Shown: one piece after another, positions 1 to 13,252 of the stretch
Layout of the letters: each line of letters opens with the position of its first letter
Numbering within the stretch: the stretch's first letter is position 1
Source: Hydractinia symbiolongicarpus
Lineage: Eukaryota > Cnidaria > Hydrozoa > Anthoathecata > Hydractiniidae
NCBI RefSeq assembly: GCF_029227915.1
Contig: NC_079881.1
Location: 22,793,501 to 22,857,500, forward strand
Direction: 5' to 3'
DNA length: 64,000 nt
Made by a program: the position numbers and the translations under genes
The notes under the pieces: model-generated
The model's database searches: none
What the model saw: only the letters and a program-made list of their open reading frames with translations
What the model was told of the DNA's origin: nothing

Positions 1-1481
1 AACAGTGAAACAATTGACTGTGGCACATAATTGAACTGATTTTGGACTGCGACCTGATAAATATGATAAATGAGACAATTGGACTCCAAGAAATAAGATT
101 CTTCTTAATTTGACATGATTGCCGGAACTCAGCGATTACACTGCTCGCTGTGGTAGCGCTTCTTTTAGAAATTTAGGTTAATAAGTCATTTCTTACTGTG
201 GGACAAATCCTAGCCGTTAGCGCGCGCTGAAGTAATAGAGACAGTTTCAAATACTACATTTCACTGACTTTCTAACGGTGTCAGTCCGTTTGAGTTTCAA
301 CGGTTGGGTCACATATTCGTACCAACATGTATTTAGCGATATTTATCTGATATTACTAGGTTGCATCGCTTTTAACAGTGACACAATTGACTGTGGGACT
401 TAATTAAACTAACTTTGGACTGTGAACTGATAAATGTGATAAATGAAAAAAATTGGACTCCAAGAAATAACATTCTTCTTAATTTGACATAATTGCCAGA
501 ACTCAGCGATTACACTGGGCGCTGTGGTAGCGCTTCATTTAAAAATTTAGATTAATAAGTCATTTTTTACTGTGGCACCAATCCTAGCCGTTATCGCGCG
601 CTGAAGAAATACCCACAGTTTCAAAAACTACATTTCAATGAATTTCTAATGGTGTCAGTCCGTTTGAGTTACAACGGTTGGGTCACCTATTCGTACCAAC
701 ATGTATTTAACGATATTTTTCTCATATTACTAGGTTGCATCGCTTTTAGCAGTGAAACCATTGACTGTGGGACTTAATTGAACTAATTTTGAACTGTGAC
801 CTGATAAATGTGATAAATGAAAAAAATTGGACTCCAAGAAATAACATTCTTCTTAATTGGACATGAATGCCGGAACTCAGCGATTTCACTGGGCGCTGTG
901 GTAGCGCTTCTTTTAAAAATTTAGATTAATGAGGCATTTCTTACTGTGGGACCAATCCTAGCTGTTAGCGCGCGCTGAAGTAATAGAGACAGTTTCAAAT
1001 ACTACATTTCACTGATTTTCTAACGGTGTCAGTCCGTTTGAGTTTCAACGGTTGGGTCACATATTCGTACCAACATGTATTTAGCGATATTTTTCTGATA
1101 TTACTAGGTTGCATCGCTTTTAACAATGAAACGATTGACTGTGGCACATAATTGAACTGATTTTGAACTGTGACCTTATAAATGTGATAAGTGAGACAAT
1201 TGGACTCCAAGAAATAACATTCTTCTTAATTTGACATGATTGCCGAAATTCAGCGATTACACTGTGCGCTGTGGTAGCGCTTCATTTAAAAATTTAGAGA
1301 AATAAGTCAATTTTTACTGTGGGACCAATCCTAGCCGTTATCGCGCGCTGAAGAAACAGCGACAGTTTCAAAAACTACATTTCACTTACTTTCTAACGGT
1401 GTCAGTCCGTTTGAGTTACAACGGTTGGGTCACCTATTCGTACCAACATGTATTTAGCAATATTTATCTGATATTACTAGG

Positions 1482-4400
1482 TTGCATCGCTTTTAGCAGT
1501 GAAACGGTTGACTGTGGGACTTAAGTGAACTAATTTTGGACTGTGACCTGATAAATGTGATAAATGAACAAAATTGGACTCTAAGAAATAACATTCTTCT
1601 TAATTTGACATGATTGCCGGAACTCAGCGATTTCACTAGGCGCTGTGGTAGCGCTTCTTTTAAAAATTTAGATTAATGAGTCATTTCTTACTGTAGGACC
1701 AATGCTAGCCGTTAGCGCGTGCTAAAGTAATAGAGACAGTTTTAAATACTACATTTCACTGATTTTCTAACGGTGTCAGTCCGTTTGAGTTTCAACGGTT
1801 GGGTCACATATTCGTACCAACATGTATTTAGCGATATTTTTCTGATATTACTAGGTTGCATCGCTTTTAACAATGAAACGATTGACTGTGGGACTTAATT
1901 GAACTAACTTTGGACTGCGACCTGATAAATATGATAAATGAGACAATTGGACTCCAAGAAATAACATTCTTCTTAATTTGACATGATTGCCGGAACTCAG
2001 CGATTACACTGGGCACTGTGGTAGCGCTTCTTTTAGAAATTTAAATTAATGAGTCATTTCTTACTGTGGGACCAATCCTAGCCGTTAGCGCGCGCTGAAG
2101 TAATAGAGACAGTTTCAAAAACTACATTTCAATGAATTTCTAATGGTGTCAGTCCGTTTGAGTTACAACGGTTGGGTCACCTATTCGTACCAACATGTAT
2201 TTAGCGAAATTTGTCTGATATTACTAAGTTGCATCGCTTTTAGCAGTGAAACGATTGACTGTGGGACTTAATTGAACTAACTTTGGACTGCGACCTAATA
2301 AATATGATAAATGAGACAATTGGACTCCAAGAAATAACATTCTTCTTAATTTGACATGATTGCCAGAACTCTGCGATTACACTGCTCGCTGTGGTAGCGC
2401 TTCTTTTAGAAATTTAGATTAATAAGTCATTTCTTACTGTGGGACAAATCCTAGCCGTTAGCGCGCGCTGAAGTAATAGAGACAGTTTCAAATACTACAT
2501 TTCACTGACTTTATAACGGTGTCAGTCCGTTTGAGTTTCAACGGTTGGGTCACATATTCGTACCAACATGTATTTAGCGATATTTATCTGATATTACTAG
2601 GTTGCATCGCTTTTAACAGTGACAAGATTGACTGTGGGACTTAATTTAACTAACTTTGGACTGTGAACTGATAAATGTGATAAATGAAAAAAATTGGACT
2701 CCAAGAAATAACATTCTTCTTAATTTGACATAATTCCCGGAACTCAGCGATTACACTGGTCGCTGTGGTAGCGCTTCATTTAAAAATTTAGATTAATAAG
2801 TCATTTTTTACTGTGGCACCAATCCTAGCCGTTATCGCGCGCTGAAGAAATACCGACAGTTTCAAAAACTACATTTCAATGAATTTCTAATGGTGTCAGT
2901 CCGTTTGAGTTACAACGGTTGGGTCACCTATTCGTACCAACATGTATTTAACGATATTTTTCTCATTTTACTAGGTTGCATCGCTTTTAGCAGTGAAACC
3001 ATTGACTGTGGGACTTAATTGAACTAATTTTGGACTGTGACCTGATAAATGTGATAAATGAAAAAAATTGGACTCCAAGAAATAACATTCTTCTTAATTG
3101 GATATGAATGCCGGAACTCAGCGATTTCACTGGGCGCTGTGGCAGCGCTTCTTTTAAAAATTTAGATTAATGAGTCATTTCCTACTGTGGGACCAATCCT
3201 AGCTGTTAGCGCGCGCTGAAGTAATAGAGACAGTTTCAAATACTACATTTCACTGATTTTCTAACGGTGTCAGTCCGTTTGAGTTTCAACGGTTGGGTCA
3301 CATATTCGTACCAACATGTATTTAGCGATATTTTCTGATATTACTAGGTTGCATAACTTTAAACAATGAAACGATTGACTGTGGGACTTAATTGAACTAA
3401 CGTTGGACTGCGACCTGATAAATATGATAAATGAGACAATTGGACTCCAAGAAATAACATTCTTCTTAATTTGACATGATTGCCGGAACTCAGCGATTAC
3501 ACTGGGCGGTGTGGTAGCGCTTCTTTCAGAAATTTAGATTAATGAGTCATTTCTTACTGTGGGACCAATCCAGCCGTTAGCGCGCGCTAAAGTAATAGAG
3601 ACAGTTTCAAGTACCACATTTTAATGAATTTCTAACGGTTTCAGTCCGTTTGAGTTACAACGGTTGGGTCACTTATTCGTACCAACATGTATTTAACGAT
3701 ATTTTTCTCATATTACTAGGTTGCATCGCTTTTAACAGTGACACGATTGACTGTGGGACTTAATTTAACTAACTTTGGACTGTGAACTGATAAATGTGAT
3801 AAATGAAAAAAATTGGACTCCAAGAAATAACATTCTTCTTAATTTGACATAATTCCCGGAACTCAGCGATTACACTGGGCGCTGTGGTAGCGCTTCATTT
3901 AAAAATTTAGATTAATAAGTCATTTTTTACTGTGGCACCAATCCTAGCCGTTATCGCGCGCTGAAGAAATACCGACAGTTTCAAAAACTACATTTCAATG
4001 AATTTCTAATGGTGTCAGTCCGTTTGAGTTACAACGGTTGGGTCACCTATTCGTACCAACATGTATTTAACGATATTTTTCTCATATTACTAGGTTGCAT
4101 CGCTTTTAGCAGTGAAACCATTGACTGTGAGACTTAATTGAACTAATTTTGGACTGTGACCTGATAAATGTGATAAATGAAAAAAATTGGACTCCAAGAA
4201 ATAACATTCTTCTTAATTGGATATGAATACCGGAACTCAGCGATTTCACTGGGCGCTGTGGCTGCGCTTCTTTTAAAAATTTAGATTAATGAGTCATTTC
4301 CTACTGTGGGACCAATCCTAGCTGTTAGCGCGCGTTGAAGTAATAGAGACAGTTTCAAATACTACATTTCACTGATTTTCTAACGGTGTCAGTCCGTTTG

Positions 4401-6345
4401 AGTTTCAACGGTTGGGTCACATATTCGTACCAACATGTATTTAGCGATATTTTCTGATATTACTAGGTTGCATCACTTTTAATAATGAAACGATTGACTG
4501 TGGGACTTAATTGAACTAACTTTGGACTGCGACCTGATAAATATGATAAATGAGACAATTGGTCTCCAAGAAATAACATTCTTCTTAATTTGACATGATT
4601 GCCGGAACTCAGCGATTACACTGGGCGGTGTGGTAGCGCTTCTTTCAGAAATTTAGATTAATGAGTCATTTCTTACTGTGGGACCAATCCAGCCGTTAGC
4701 GCGCGCTAAAGTAATAGAGACAGTTTCAAGTACCACATTTTAATGAATTTCTAACGGTGTCAGTCCGTTTGAGTTACAACGGTTGGGTCACTTATTCGTA
4801 CCAACATGTATTTAACGATATTTTTCTCATATTACTAGGTTGCATCGCTTTTAACAGTGAAACGATTGACTGTGGCACATAATGGAACTGATTTTGGACT
4901 GTGACCTTATAAATGTGATAAGTGAGACAATTGGACTCCAAGAAATAACATTCTTCTTAAATTGACATGATTGCCGAAATTCAGCGATTACACTGTGCGC
5001 TGTGGTAGCGCTTCATTTAAAAATTTAGATAAATAAGTCAATTTTTACTGTGGGACCAATCCTAGCCGTTATCGCGCGCTGAAGAAACAGCGACAGTTTC
5101 AAAAACTACATTTCACTTACTTTCTAACGGTGTCAGTCCGTTTGAGTTACAACGGTTGGGTCACCTATTCGTACCAACATGTATTTAACGATATTTTTCT
5201 CATATTACTAGGTTGCATCGCCTTTAACAGTGAAACGATTGACTGTGGCACATAATTGAACTGATTATGGACTGTGACCTTAAAAATGTGAAAGTGAGAC
5301 AATTGAACTCAAAGAAATAACATTCTTCTTAATTTGATATGACCGCCGAAACTCAGGGATTACACTAGGCGCTGTGGTAGCGCTTCAATTAAAAATTAAG
5401 ATAAAAAAGTCATTTTTTACTGTGGGACCAATCCTAGCCGTTAGCGCGCTGAAGTAATAGAGACAGTTTCAAATACTACATTTCACTGACTTTCTAACTG
5501 CGTCAGTCCGTTTGAGTTTCAACGGTTGGGTCACATATTCGTACCAACATGTATTTAGCGATATTTATCTGATATTACTAGGTTGCATCGCTTTTAGCAG
5601 TGAAACGGTTGACTGTGGGACTTAAGTGAACTAATTTTGGACTGTGACCTGATAAATGTGACAAATGAACAAAATTGGACTCTAAGAAATAACATTCTTC
5701 TTAATTTGACATGATTGCCGGAACTCAGCGATTTCACTAGGCGCTGTGGTAGCGCTTCTTTTAAAAATTTAGATTAATGAGTCATTTCTTACTGTAGGAC
5801 CAAGGCTAGCCGTTAGGGCGCGCTAAAGTAATAGAGACAGTTTCAAATACTACATTTCACTGATTTTCTAACGGTGTCAGTCCGTTTGAGTTTCAACGGT
5901 TGGGTCACATATTCGTACCAACATGTATTTAGCGATATTTTTCCGATATTACTAGGTTGCATCGCTTTTAACAATGAAACGATTGACTGTGGGACTTAAT
6001 TGAACTAACTTTGGACTGCGACCTGATAAATATGATAAATGAGACAATTGGACTCCAAGAAATAACATTCTTCTTAATTTGACATGATTGCCGGAACTCA
6101 GCGATTACACTGGGCACTGTGGTAGCGCTTCTTTTAGAATTTTAGATTAATGAGCCATTTCTTACTGTGGGACCAATCCTAGCCGTTAGCGCGCGCTGAA
6201 GTAATAGAGACAGTTTCAAAAACTACATTTCAATGAATTTCCAATGGTGTCAGTCCGTTTGAGTTACAACGGTTGGGTCACCTATTCGTACCAACATGTA
6301 CTTAGCGAAATTTATCTGATATTACTAGGTTGCACCGCTTTTAGC
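1482..6345 (+). repeat. Long-range duplication in the array (11-monomer spacing)
   Basis: The two-monomer block at 1482-2240 reappears at 5583-6345 with shared private variants: GAAACGGTTGACTGTGGGAC followed by TTAAGTGAAC near 1500 and 5600, and GGGCACTGTGG at 2011 and 6112. The offset is 4,101 bp, or 11 monomers. The preceding monomer at 4854 also resembles the one at about 1120 (TGTGGCACATAAT and ACCTTATAAATGTGATAAGTG), with one extra monomer near 5225-5583. This is block copying by unequal exchange, not drift of independent monomers. Confidence 0.75.
2240..4854 (+). repeat. 3-monomer higher-order repeat, about 1,120 bp
   Basis: Variants recur every three monomers: AACAGTGACA at about 2616 and 3735 (1,119 bp apart), GGGCGGTGTGG at 3504 and 4623 (1,119 bp), and an altered landmark, CATAACTTT or CATCACTTT, about 1,120 bp apart near 3353 and 4473. 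The marker CTGCTCGCTG at 141 and 2382 lies 2,241 bp apart, so this block is also related to the first 2.2 kb at six-monomer spacing. Confidence 0.8.
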
Positions 6346-7450
6346 AGCGAAACAATTGACTGTGGGACTTAATTGAACTAATTTTGGACTGTGACCTGAT
6401 AAATGTGATAAATGAAGAAAATTGGACTCCAAGAAATAACATTCTTCTTAATTTGACATGATTGCCGGAACTCAGCCATTACACTGGGCGCTGTGGTAGC
6501 GCTTCATTAAAAAATTTAGATTAATAAGTCATTTTTTACTGTGGGACCAATCCTAGCCGTTATCGCGCGCTAAAGAAATTCCGACAGTTTCAAAAACTAC
6601 ATTTCAATGAATTTCTAACGGTGCCAGTCCGTTTGAGTTACAACGGTTGGGTCACCTATTCGTCCCAACATGTATTTAACGATATTTTTCTCATATTACT
6701 AGGTTGCATCGATTTTAACAGTGAATCGATTGACTGTGGCACATAATTGAACTGATTTTGGACTGTGACCTTATAAATGTGAAAGTGAGACAATTGGACT
6801 CCAAGAAATAACATTCTTCTTAATTTGATATGACTGCCGAAACTCAGCGGTTACACTAGGCGCTGTGGTAGCGCTTCAATTAAAAATTAAGACAAAAAAA
6901 GTCATTTTTTACTGGGGGACCAATCCTAGCCGTTATCGCGCGCGGAAGAAATAGCGACAGTTTGAAAAACTACATTTCATTGACTTTCTAACGGTGTCAG
7001 TCCGTTTGAGTTACAACGATTGGATCACCTATTCGTACCAACATGTATTTAGCGATATTTTTCTGATATTACTAGGTTTCATCGCTTTTAACAATGAAAC
7101 GAGTGACTGTAGGACTTAATTGAACTAACATTGGACTGCGACCTGATAAATGTGATAAATAAAAAAAATTGGACTCCAAGAAATAACATTCTTCTTAATT
7201 TGACATAATTGCCGGAACTCAGCGATTACACTAGGCGCTGTGGTAGCGCTTCATTTAAAAATTTAGATAAATAAGTCAATTTTTACTGTAGGACCAATCC
7301 TAGCCGTTATCGCGCACTGAAGAAACAGCGACAGTTTCAAAAATTACGTTTCATTGACTTTCTAACGGTGTCAGTCCGTTTGAGTTATAACGGTTGGGTC
7401 ACATATTCGTACCAACATGTATTTAGCGATTTTTTTCTGATATTACAAGG

Positions 7451-7751
7451 TTACATCGCCTTTAACAATGAAACTATTGACTGTGGGACTTAATTGAACT
7501 GATTATGGACTGTGACCTTAAATATGTGAAAGTGAGACAATTGGAGTAGCTCTCCAATTAAAAATTAAGATAAAAAAGTCATTTTTTACTGTGGGACCAA
7601 TCCTAGCCGTTAGGGCGGTGAAGTAATAGAGGCAGTTTCAAATACTACATTTCACTGACTTTTTAACGGTATCAGTCCGTTTGAGTTATAACGGTTGGGT
7701 CACATATTCGTACCAACATGTATTTAGCGATTTTTTTCTGATATTACTAGG
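7451..7751 (+). repeat. Truncated satellite monomer (301 bp)
   Basis: Landmark to landmark this unit is 301 bp instead of 373. About 72 bp is missing between TTGGA and GTAGC, which removes the part running through the AGAAATAACATTC region to the GCGCTGTG hairpin arm. The join at 7539-7559 reads AATTGGAG-TAGCT-CTCCAATT, an 8-bp inverted repeat with a 5-nt loop. The same deletion occurs at 17106-17126. Confidence 0.85.
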
Positions 7752-8439
7752 TTGCACCGCTTTTAGCAGTGAAACGATTTACTGTGGGACTTAATTGAAC
7801 TAATTCTGGACTGTGACCTGATAAATGTGATAAGTGAAAGAAATTGGACACCAAGAAATAACATTCTTCTTAATTTGACATGATTGTCGGAACTCAGGCA
7901 TTACACTGGGCGCTGTGGTAGCGCTTCATTAAAAAATTTAGATTAATAAGTCATTTTTTACTGTGGGACCAATCCTAGCCGTTATCGCGCGCGGAAAAAA
8001 TAGCGACAGTTTCAAAAACTACATTTCATTGACTTTCTAACGGTGTCAGTCCGTTTGAGTTACAACGATTGGATCACCTATTCGTACCAACATGTATTTA
8101 GCGATATTTTCCTGATATTACTAGGTTGGATCGCTTTTAACAATGAAACGATTGACTGTAGGACTTAATTGAACTAACTTTGGACTGCGACCTGATAAAT
8201 ATGATAAATGAGACAATTGGACTCCAAGAAATAACATTCTTCTTAATTTGACGTGATTGCCGGAACTCAGCGATTATACTGGGCGCTGTGGTAGCGCTTC
8301 AATTAAAAATTAGGATAAAAAAGTCATTTTTTACTGTGGGACCAATCCTAGCCGTTAGCGCGCTGAAGTAATAGAGACAGTTTCAAATACTACATTTCAC
8401 TGACTTTCTAACGGCGTCAGTCCGTTTGAGTTTCAACGG

Positions 8440-9960
8440 TTGGGTCACATATTCGTACCAACATGTTTTTTGCGATATTTTTCTGATATTACTAGGTTGC
8501 ATCGCTTTTAACAATGAAACAATTGACTGTGGGACTTACTTGAACTAACTTAGGACTGCGACATGATAAATATGATAATTGAGACAATTGGACTGCCAGA
8601 AATAACATTCTTCCTATTATGACGTGATTGCCGGAACTCAGCGATCATACTGGTCGTTGTGGTAGTGCTTCATTTAAAAATTTAGAGAAATAAGTCATTC
8701 TTTACTGTGGGACCAATCCTATCCGTTATTGCGCGTTGAAGAAATAGCGATTTGTTTCAAAAACTACATTTCATTGACTTTGTAGCGTTGTCTGTCCGTT
8801 TGAGTTACAACTGTTGGGTCACATATTCGAACCAACATGTATTTAGCGATATTTATCCGTTATTACTAAGTTGCATCGTTTTTAACAGTGAAACGATTTA
8901 CTGTGGGACTTAACTGAACTAACTTTGGACTGTGACCTGATGAATGTGATAAATGAGAAAATTGGACTCCAAAAAATAACATTCTTCTTAATTTGACATG
9001 ATTGCTGAAATTCAGCGATTACACTGGGCGGTGTGGTAGCGCTTCATTTAAAGATTTAGATAAATAAGTCAATTTTTACTGTAGGACCAATCCTAGCCGT
9101 TATCGCGCGCTGAAGAAACAGCAACAGTTTCAAGAACTACATTTCACTGACTTTCTAACGGCGTCAGTCCGTTTGAGTTTCAACGGTTGGGTCACATATT
9201 CGTACCAACATGTTTTTTGCGATATTTTTCTGATATTACTAGGTTTCATCGCTTTTAACAATGAAACAATTGACTGTGGGACTTACTTGAACTAACTTAG
9301 GACTGCGACATGATAAATATGATAATTGAGACAATTGGACTCCCAGAAATAACATTCTTCCTATTATGACGTGATTGCCGGAACTCAGCGATCATACTGG
9401 TCGTTGTGGTAGCGCTTCATTTAAAAATTTAGAGAAATAAGTCATTCTTTACTGTGGGACCAATCCTATCCGTTATTGTGCGTTGAAGAAATAGCGATTT
9501 GTTTCAAAAACTACATTTCATTGACTTTGTAGCGTTGTCTGTCCGTTTGAGTTACAACTGTTGGGTCACATATTCGAACCAACATGTATTTAGCGATATT
9601 TATCCGTTATTACTAAGTTGCATCGTTTTTAACAGTGAAACGATTTACTGTGGGACTTAACTGAACTAACTTTGGACTGTGACCTGATGAATGTGATAAA
9701 TGAGAAAATTGGACTCCAAGAAATAACATTCTTCTTAATTTGACATGATTGCTGAAATTCAGCGATTACACTGGGCGGTGTGGTAGCGCTTCATTTAAAG
9801 ATTTAGATAAATAAGTCAATTTTTACTGTAGGACCAATCCTAGCCGTTATCGCGCGCTGAAGAAACAGCAACAGTTTCAAGAACTACGTTTCATTGACTT
9901 TCTAACGATGTCAGTCCGTTTGAGTTATAACAGTTGGGTCACATATTCGTACCAACATGT
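8440..9960 (+). repeat. 2-monomer higher-order repeat, about 747 bp
   Basis: The rare variant ACATGTTTTTTGCGATA occurs at 8461 and 9208, 747 bp apart. The following monomers share TATCCGTTATTACTAAGTTG and GAAACGATTTACTGTGGGAC in both copies. A related monomer recurs near 11846, so the block was also copied further along. Confidence 0.8.
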
Positions 9961-12900
9961 ATTTAGCGATTTTTTTCTGATATTACAAGGTTGCATCGCC
10001 TTTAACAATGAAACTATTGACTGTGGGATTTAATTGGACTGATTATGGACTGTGACCTTAAATATGTGAAAGTGAGACAATTGTACTCCAAGAAATAACA
10101 TTCTTTTTAATTTGACATGACAGCAGAAACTCAGCGATTACACTAGGCGCTGTGGTAACGTTTCAATTAAAAATTAAGATAAAAAAGTTATTTTTTACTA
10201 TGGGATTAATCCTAGCCGTTAGAGCGCGTTGAAGTAATAGCGACAGTTTCAAAAACTACATTTCATTTACTTTCTAACGGTGTCAGTCCGTTTGAGTTAC
10301 AACGGCTGTGTCATATATTCGTACCAACATGTACTTAGCGATATTTTTCTCATATTACTAGGTTGCATTGCTTTTAACAGTGAAAGGATTGACTGTGGCA
10401 CATAATTGAACTGATTTTGGACTGCGACCTTATAAATGTTATAAGTGAGACAACTGGACTCGAAGAAGTAACATTCTTCTTAATTTGACACGATTGCCGA
10501 AACTCAGCGATTACACTTGGCCCTGTGGTAGCGCTTCATTTAAAAACGTAGATTATTAAGTCATTTTTTACTGTGGGACCAATCCTAGCCATTATCGCGC
10601 GCTGAAGAAATAGCGACAGTTTCAAATACTACATTTCACTGACTTTCTAACGGTATCAGTCCGTTTGAGTTATAACGGTTGGGTCAAGTATTCGTACCAA
10701 CATGTATTTAGCGATCTTTTCCTGATATTACTAGGTTGCACCGCTTTTAGCAGTGAAACGATTGACTGTGGGACTTAATTGAACTAATTTTGGACTGTGA
10801 CCTGATAAATGTGATAAATGAAGAAAATTGAACTCCAAGAAATAACATTCTTCTTAATTTGACATAATTGCCGGAACTCAGCGATTACACTAGGCGCTGT
10901 GGTAACGTTTCAATTAAAAATTAAGATAAAAAAGTTATTTTTTACTATGGGATTAATCCTAGCCGTTAGAGCGCGTTGAAGTAATAGCGACAGTTTCAAA
11001 AACTACATTTCATTTACTTTCTAACGGTGTCAGTCCGTTTGAGTTACAACGGCTGTGTTACATATTCGTACCAACATGTACGTAGCGATATTTTTCTCAT
11101 ATTACTAGGTTGCATTGCTTTTAACAGTGAAAGGATTGACTGTGGCACATAATTGAACTGATTTTGGACTGCGACCTTATAAATGTTATAAGTGAGACAA
11201 CTGGACTCCAAGAAGTAACATTCTTCTTAATTTGACACGATTGCCAAAACTCAGCGATTACACTTGGCCCTGTGGTAGCGCTTCATTTAAAAACGTAGAT
11301 TATTAAGTCATTTTTTACTGTGGGACCAATCCTAGCCGTTATCGCGCGCTGAAGAAATAGCGACAGTTTCAAATACTACATTTCACTGACTTTCTAACGG
11401 TATCAGTCCGTTTGAGTTATAACGGTTGGGTCAAGTATTCGTACCAACATGTATTTAGCGATCTTTTCCTGATATTACTAGGTTGCACCGCTTTTAGCAG
11501 TGAAACGATTGACTGTGGGACTTAATTGAACTAATTTTGGACTGTGACCTGATAAATGTGATAAATGAAGAAAATTGAACTCCAAGAAATAACATTCTTC
11601 TTAATTTGACATAATTGCCGGAACTCAGCGATTACACTAGGCGCTGTGGTAGCGCTTTATTTAAAAATTTAGATAAATAAGTCAATTTTTACTGTAGGAC
11701 CAATCCTAGCCGTTATCGCGCGCTGAAGAAACAGCGACAGTTTCAAAAACTACGTTTCATTGACTTTCTAACGGTGTCAGTCCGTTTGAGTTATAACGGT
11801 TGGGTCACATATTCGTACCAACATGTATTTAGCGATATTTATCCGTTATTACTAAGTTGCATCGTTTTTAACAGTGAAACGATTTACTGTGGGATTTAAC
11901 TGAACTAACTTTGGACTGTGACCTGATGAATGTGATAAATGAGAAAATTGGACTCCAAGAAATAACATTCTTCTTAATTTGACATGATTGCTGAAATTCA
12001 GCGATTACACTGGGCGGTGTGGTAGCGCTTCATTTAAAGATTTAGATAAATAAGTCAATTTTTACTGTAGGACCAATCCTAGCCGTTATCGCGCGCTGAA
12101 GAAACAGCAACAGTTTCAAGAACTACGTTTCATTGACTTTCTAACGGTGTCAGTCCGTTTGAGTTATAACAGTTGGGTCACATATTCGTACCAACATGTA
12201 TTTAGCGATTTTTTTCTGATATTACAAGGTTGCATCGCCTTTAACAATGAAACTATTGACTGTGGGATTTAATTGGACTGATTATGGACTGTGACTTTAA
12301 ATATGTGAAAGTGAGACAATTGTACTCCAAGAAATAACATTCTTTTTAATTTGACATGACAGCAGAAACTCAGCGATTACACTAGGCGCTGTGGTAACGT
12401 TTCAATTAAAAATTAAGATAAAAAAGTTATTTTTTACTATGGGATTAATCCTAGCCGTTAGAGCGCGTTGAAGTAATAGCGACAGTTTCAAAAACTACAT
12501 TTCATTTACTTTCTAACGGTGTCAGTCCGTTTGAGTTACAACGGCTGTGTCATATATTCGTACCAACATGTACTTAGCGATATTTTTCTCATATTACTAG
12601 GTTGCATTGCTTTTAACAGTGAAAGGATTGACTGTGGCACATAATTGAACTGATTTTGGACTGCGACCTTATAAATGTTATAAGTGAGACAACTGGACTC
12701 CAAGAAGTAACATTCTTCTTAATTTGACACGATTGCCGAAACTCAGCGATTACACTTGGCCCTGTGGTAGCGCTTCATTTAAAAACGTAGATTATTAAGT
12801 CATTTTTTACTGTGGGACCAATCCTAGCCATTATCGCGCGCTGAAGAAATAGCGACAGTTTCAAATACTACATTTCACTGACTTTCTAACGGTATCAGTT

Positions 12901-13129
12901 CGTTTGAGTTATAACGGTTGGGTCAAGTATTCGTACCAACATGTATTTAGCGATCTTTTCCTGATATTACTAGGTTGCACCGCTTTTAGCAGTGAAACGA
13001 TTGACTGTGGGACTTAATTGAACTAATTTTGGACTGTGACCTGATAAATGTGATAAATGAAGAAAATTGAACTCCAAGAAATAACATTCTTCTTAATTTG
13101 ACATAATTGCCGGAACTTAGCGATTACAC
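9900..13129 (+). repeat. 6-monomer higher-order repeat (2,239 bp) with nested 2-monomer copies
   Basis: The rare marker GGCTGTGTCA or GGCTGTGTTA occurs at 10304, 11051 and 12543, and again at 15840, which is 13290 once the element and its duplication are removed. The spacings are 747, 1,492 and 747 bp. A second marker, GGGTCAAGTATTCG with GATCTTTTCCTG, sits at 10684, 11431, 12923 and 16220 with the same spacings. The pair at 10304/11051 therefore maps onto the pair at 12543/13290 at an offset of 2,239 bp. The second copy continues beyond the transposon to about 16.4 kb. The first copy supplies the empty insertion site. Confidence 0.85.
10891..10892. other. Empty-site counterpart of the transposon insertion
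   Basis: The sequence around this TA matches both flanks of the element: GAAAATTGAACTCCAAG and GACATAATTGCCGG to the left, and AGGCGCTGTGGTAACGTTTC to the right. It lies exactly one higher-order repeat (2,239 bp) before the insertion point and shows the pre-insertion state. Confidence 0.85.
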
Positions 13130-13131
13130 TA
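13130..13131. repeat. Target-site duplication TA, left copy
   Basis: The last satellite bases before the element read GATTACACTA. The same TA follows the right end at 15680-15681. The uninterrupted relative at 10891-10892 has one TA in GATTACACTAGGCGCTG. Confidence 0.88.
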
Positions 13132-13156
13132 CTCGGGCAACTTACGGAACGTCTGG
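13132..13156 (+). repeat. Left terminal inverted repeat
   Basis: This begins CTCGGGCAACTTACGG and matches the reverse complement of the right end without a mismatch for 25 bases (26 if the A of the TA duplication is counted). Beyond that, partial similarity continues for a few bases (GAATT here, GGATT at the other end). These are the sites a transposase would bind and cut. Confidence 0.95.
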
Positions 13157-13252
13157 AATTATTTCGGGTAAAGCACGTATATAACGCGTTTTTACAATTT
13201 TATACCGCGTTTTGCTATCTGACGTATTTGTTTTGACGTGGTGTTTTTGTGT

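Larger units (their letters stand above)
1..13129 (+). repeat. 373-bp satellite array, left arm
   Basis: Head-to-tail tandem monomers with no spacer. The landmark TTGCATCGCTTTTA recurs at 361, 734, 1109, 1482 and 1856, a step of 373-375 bp, and this continues to the transposon. All copies have the same orientation. Divergence between copies is mostly single-base changes and small indels. The arm holds no gene: every open frame here is short and is lost in neighbouring monomers. The best preserved part of each monomer runs from TAACGGTGTCAGTCCGTTTG through TTCGTACCAACATGTA. The sequence is A+T-rich but studded with CpG. A satellite of this size in a long single-orientation array is typical of centromeric or pericentromeric heterochromatin; that location is inference. 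Confidence 0.97.

Noticed and set aside
995-1210. Minus-strand 71-codon ORF, with near copies at 50921-51106, 52012-52230, 52760-52978 and 62913-63116
   Set aside because: All fall at the same place in the satellite monomer. The similarity is that of the repeat itself. Most of the other monomers have stops there, and the monomer length is not a multiple of three, so no longer frame can form.
1-13129. CRISPR array, because of regular repeats
   Set aside because: The unit is about 373 bp with no short direct repeat alternating with unique spacers. The whole unit is repeated.
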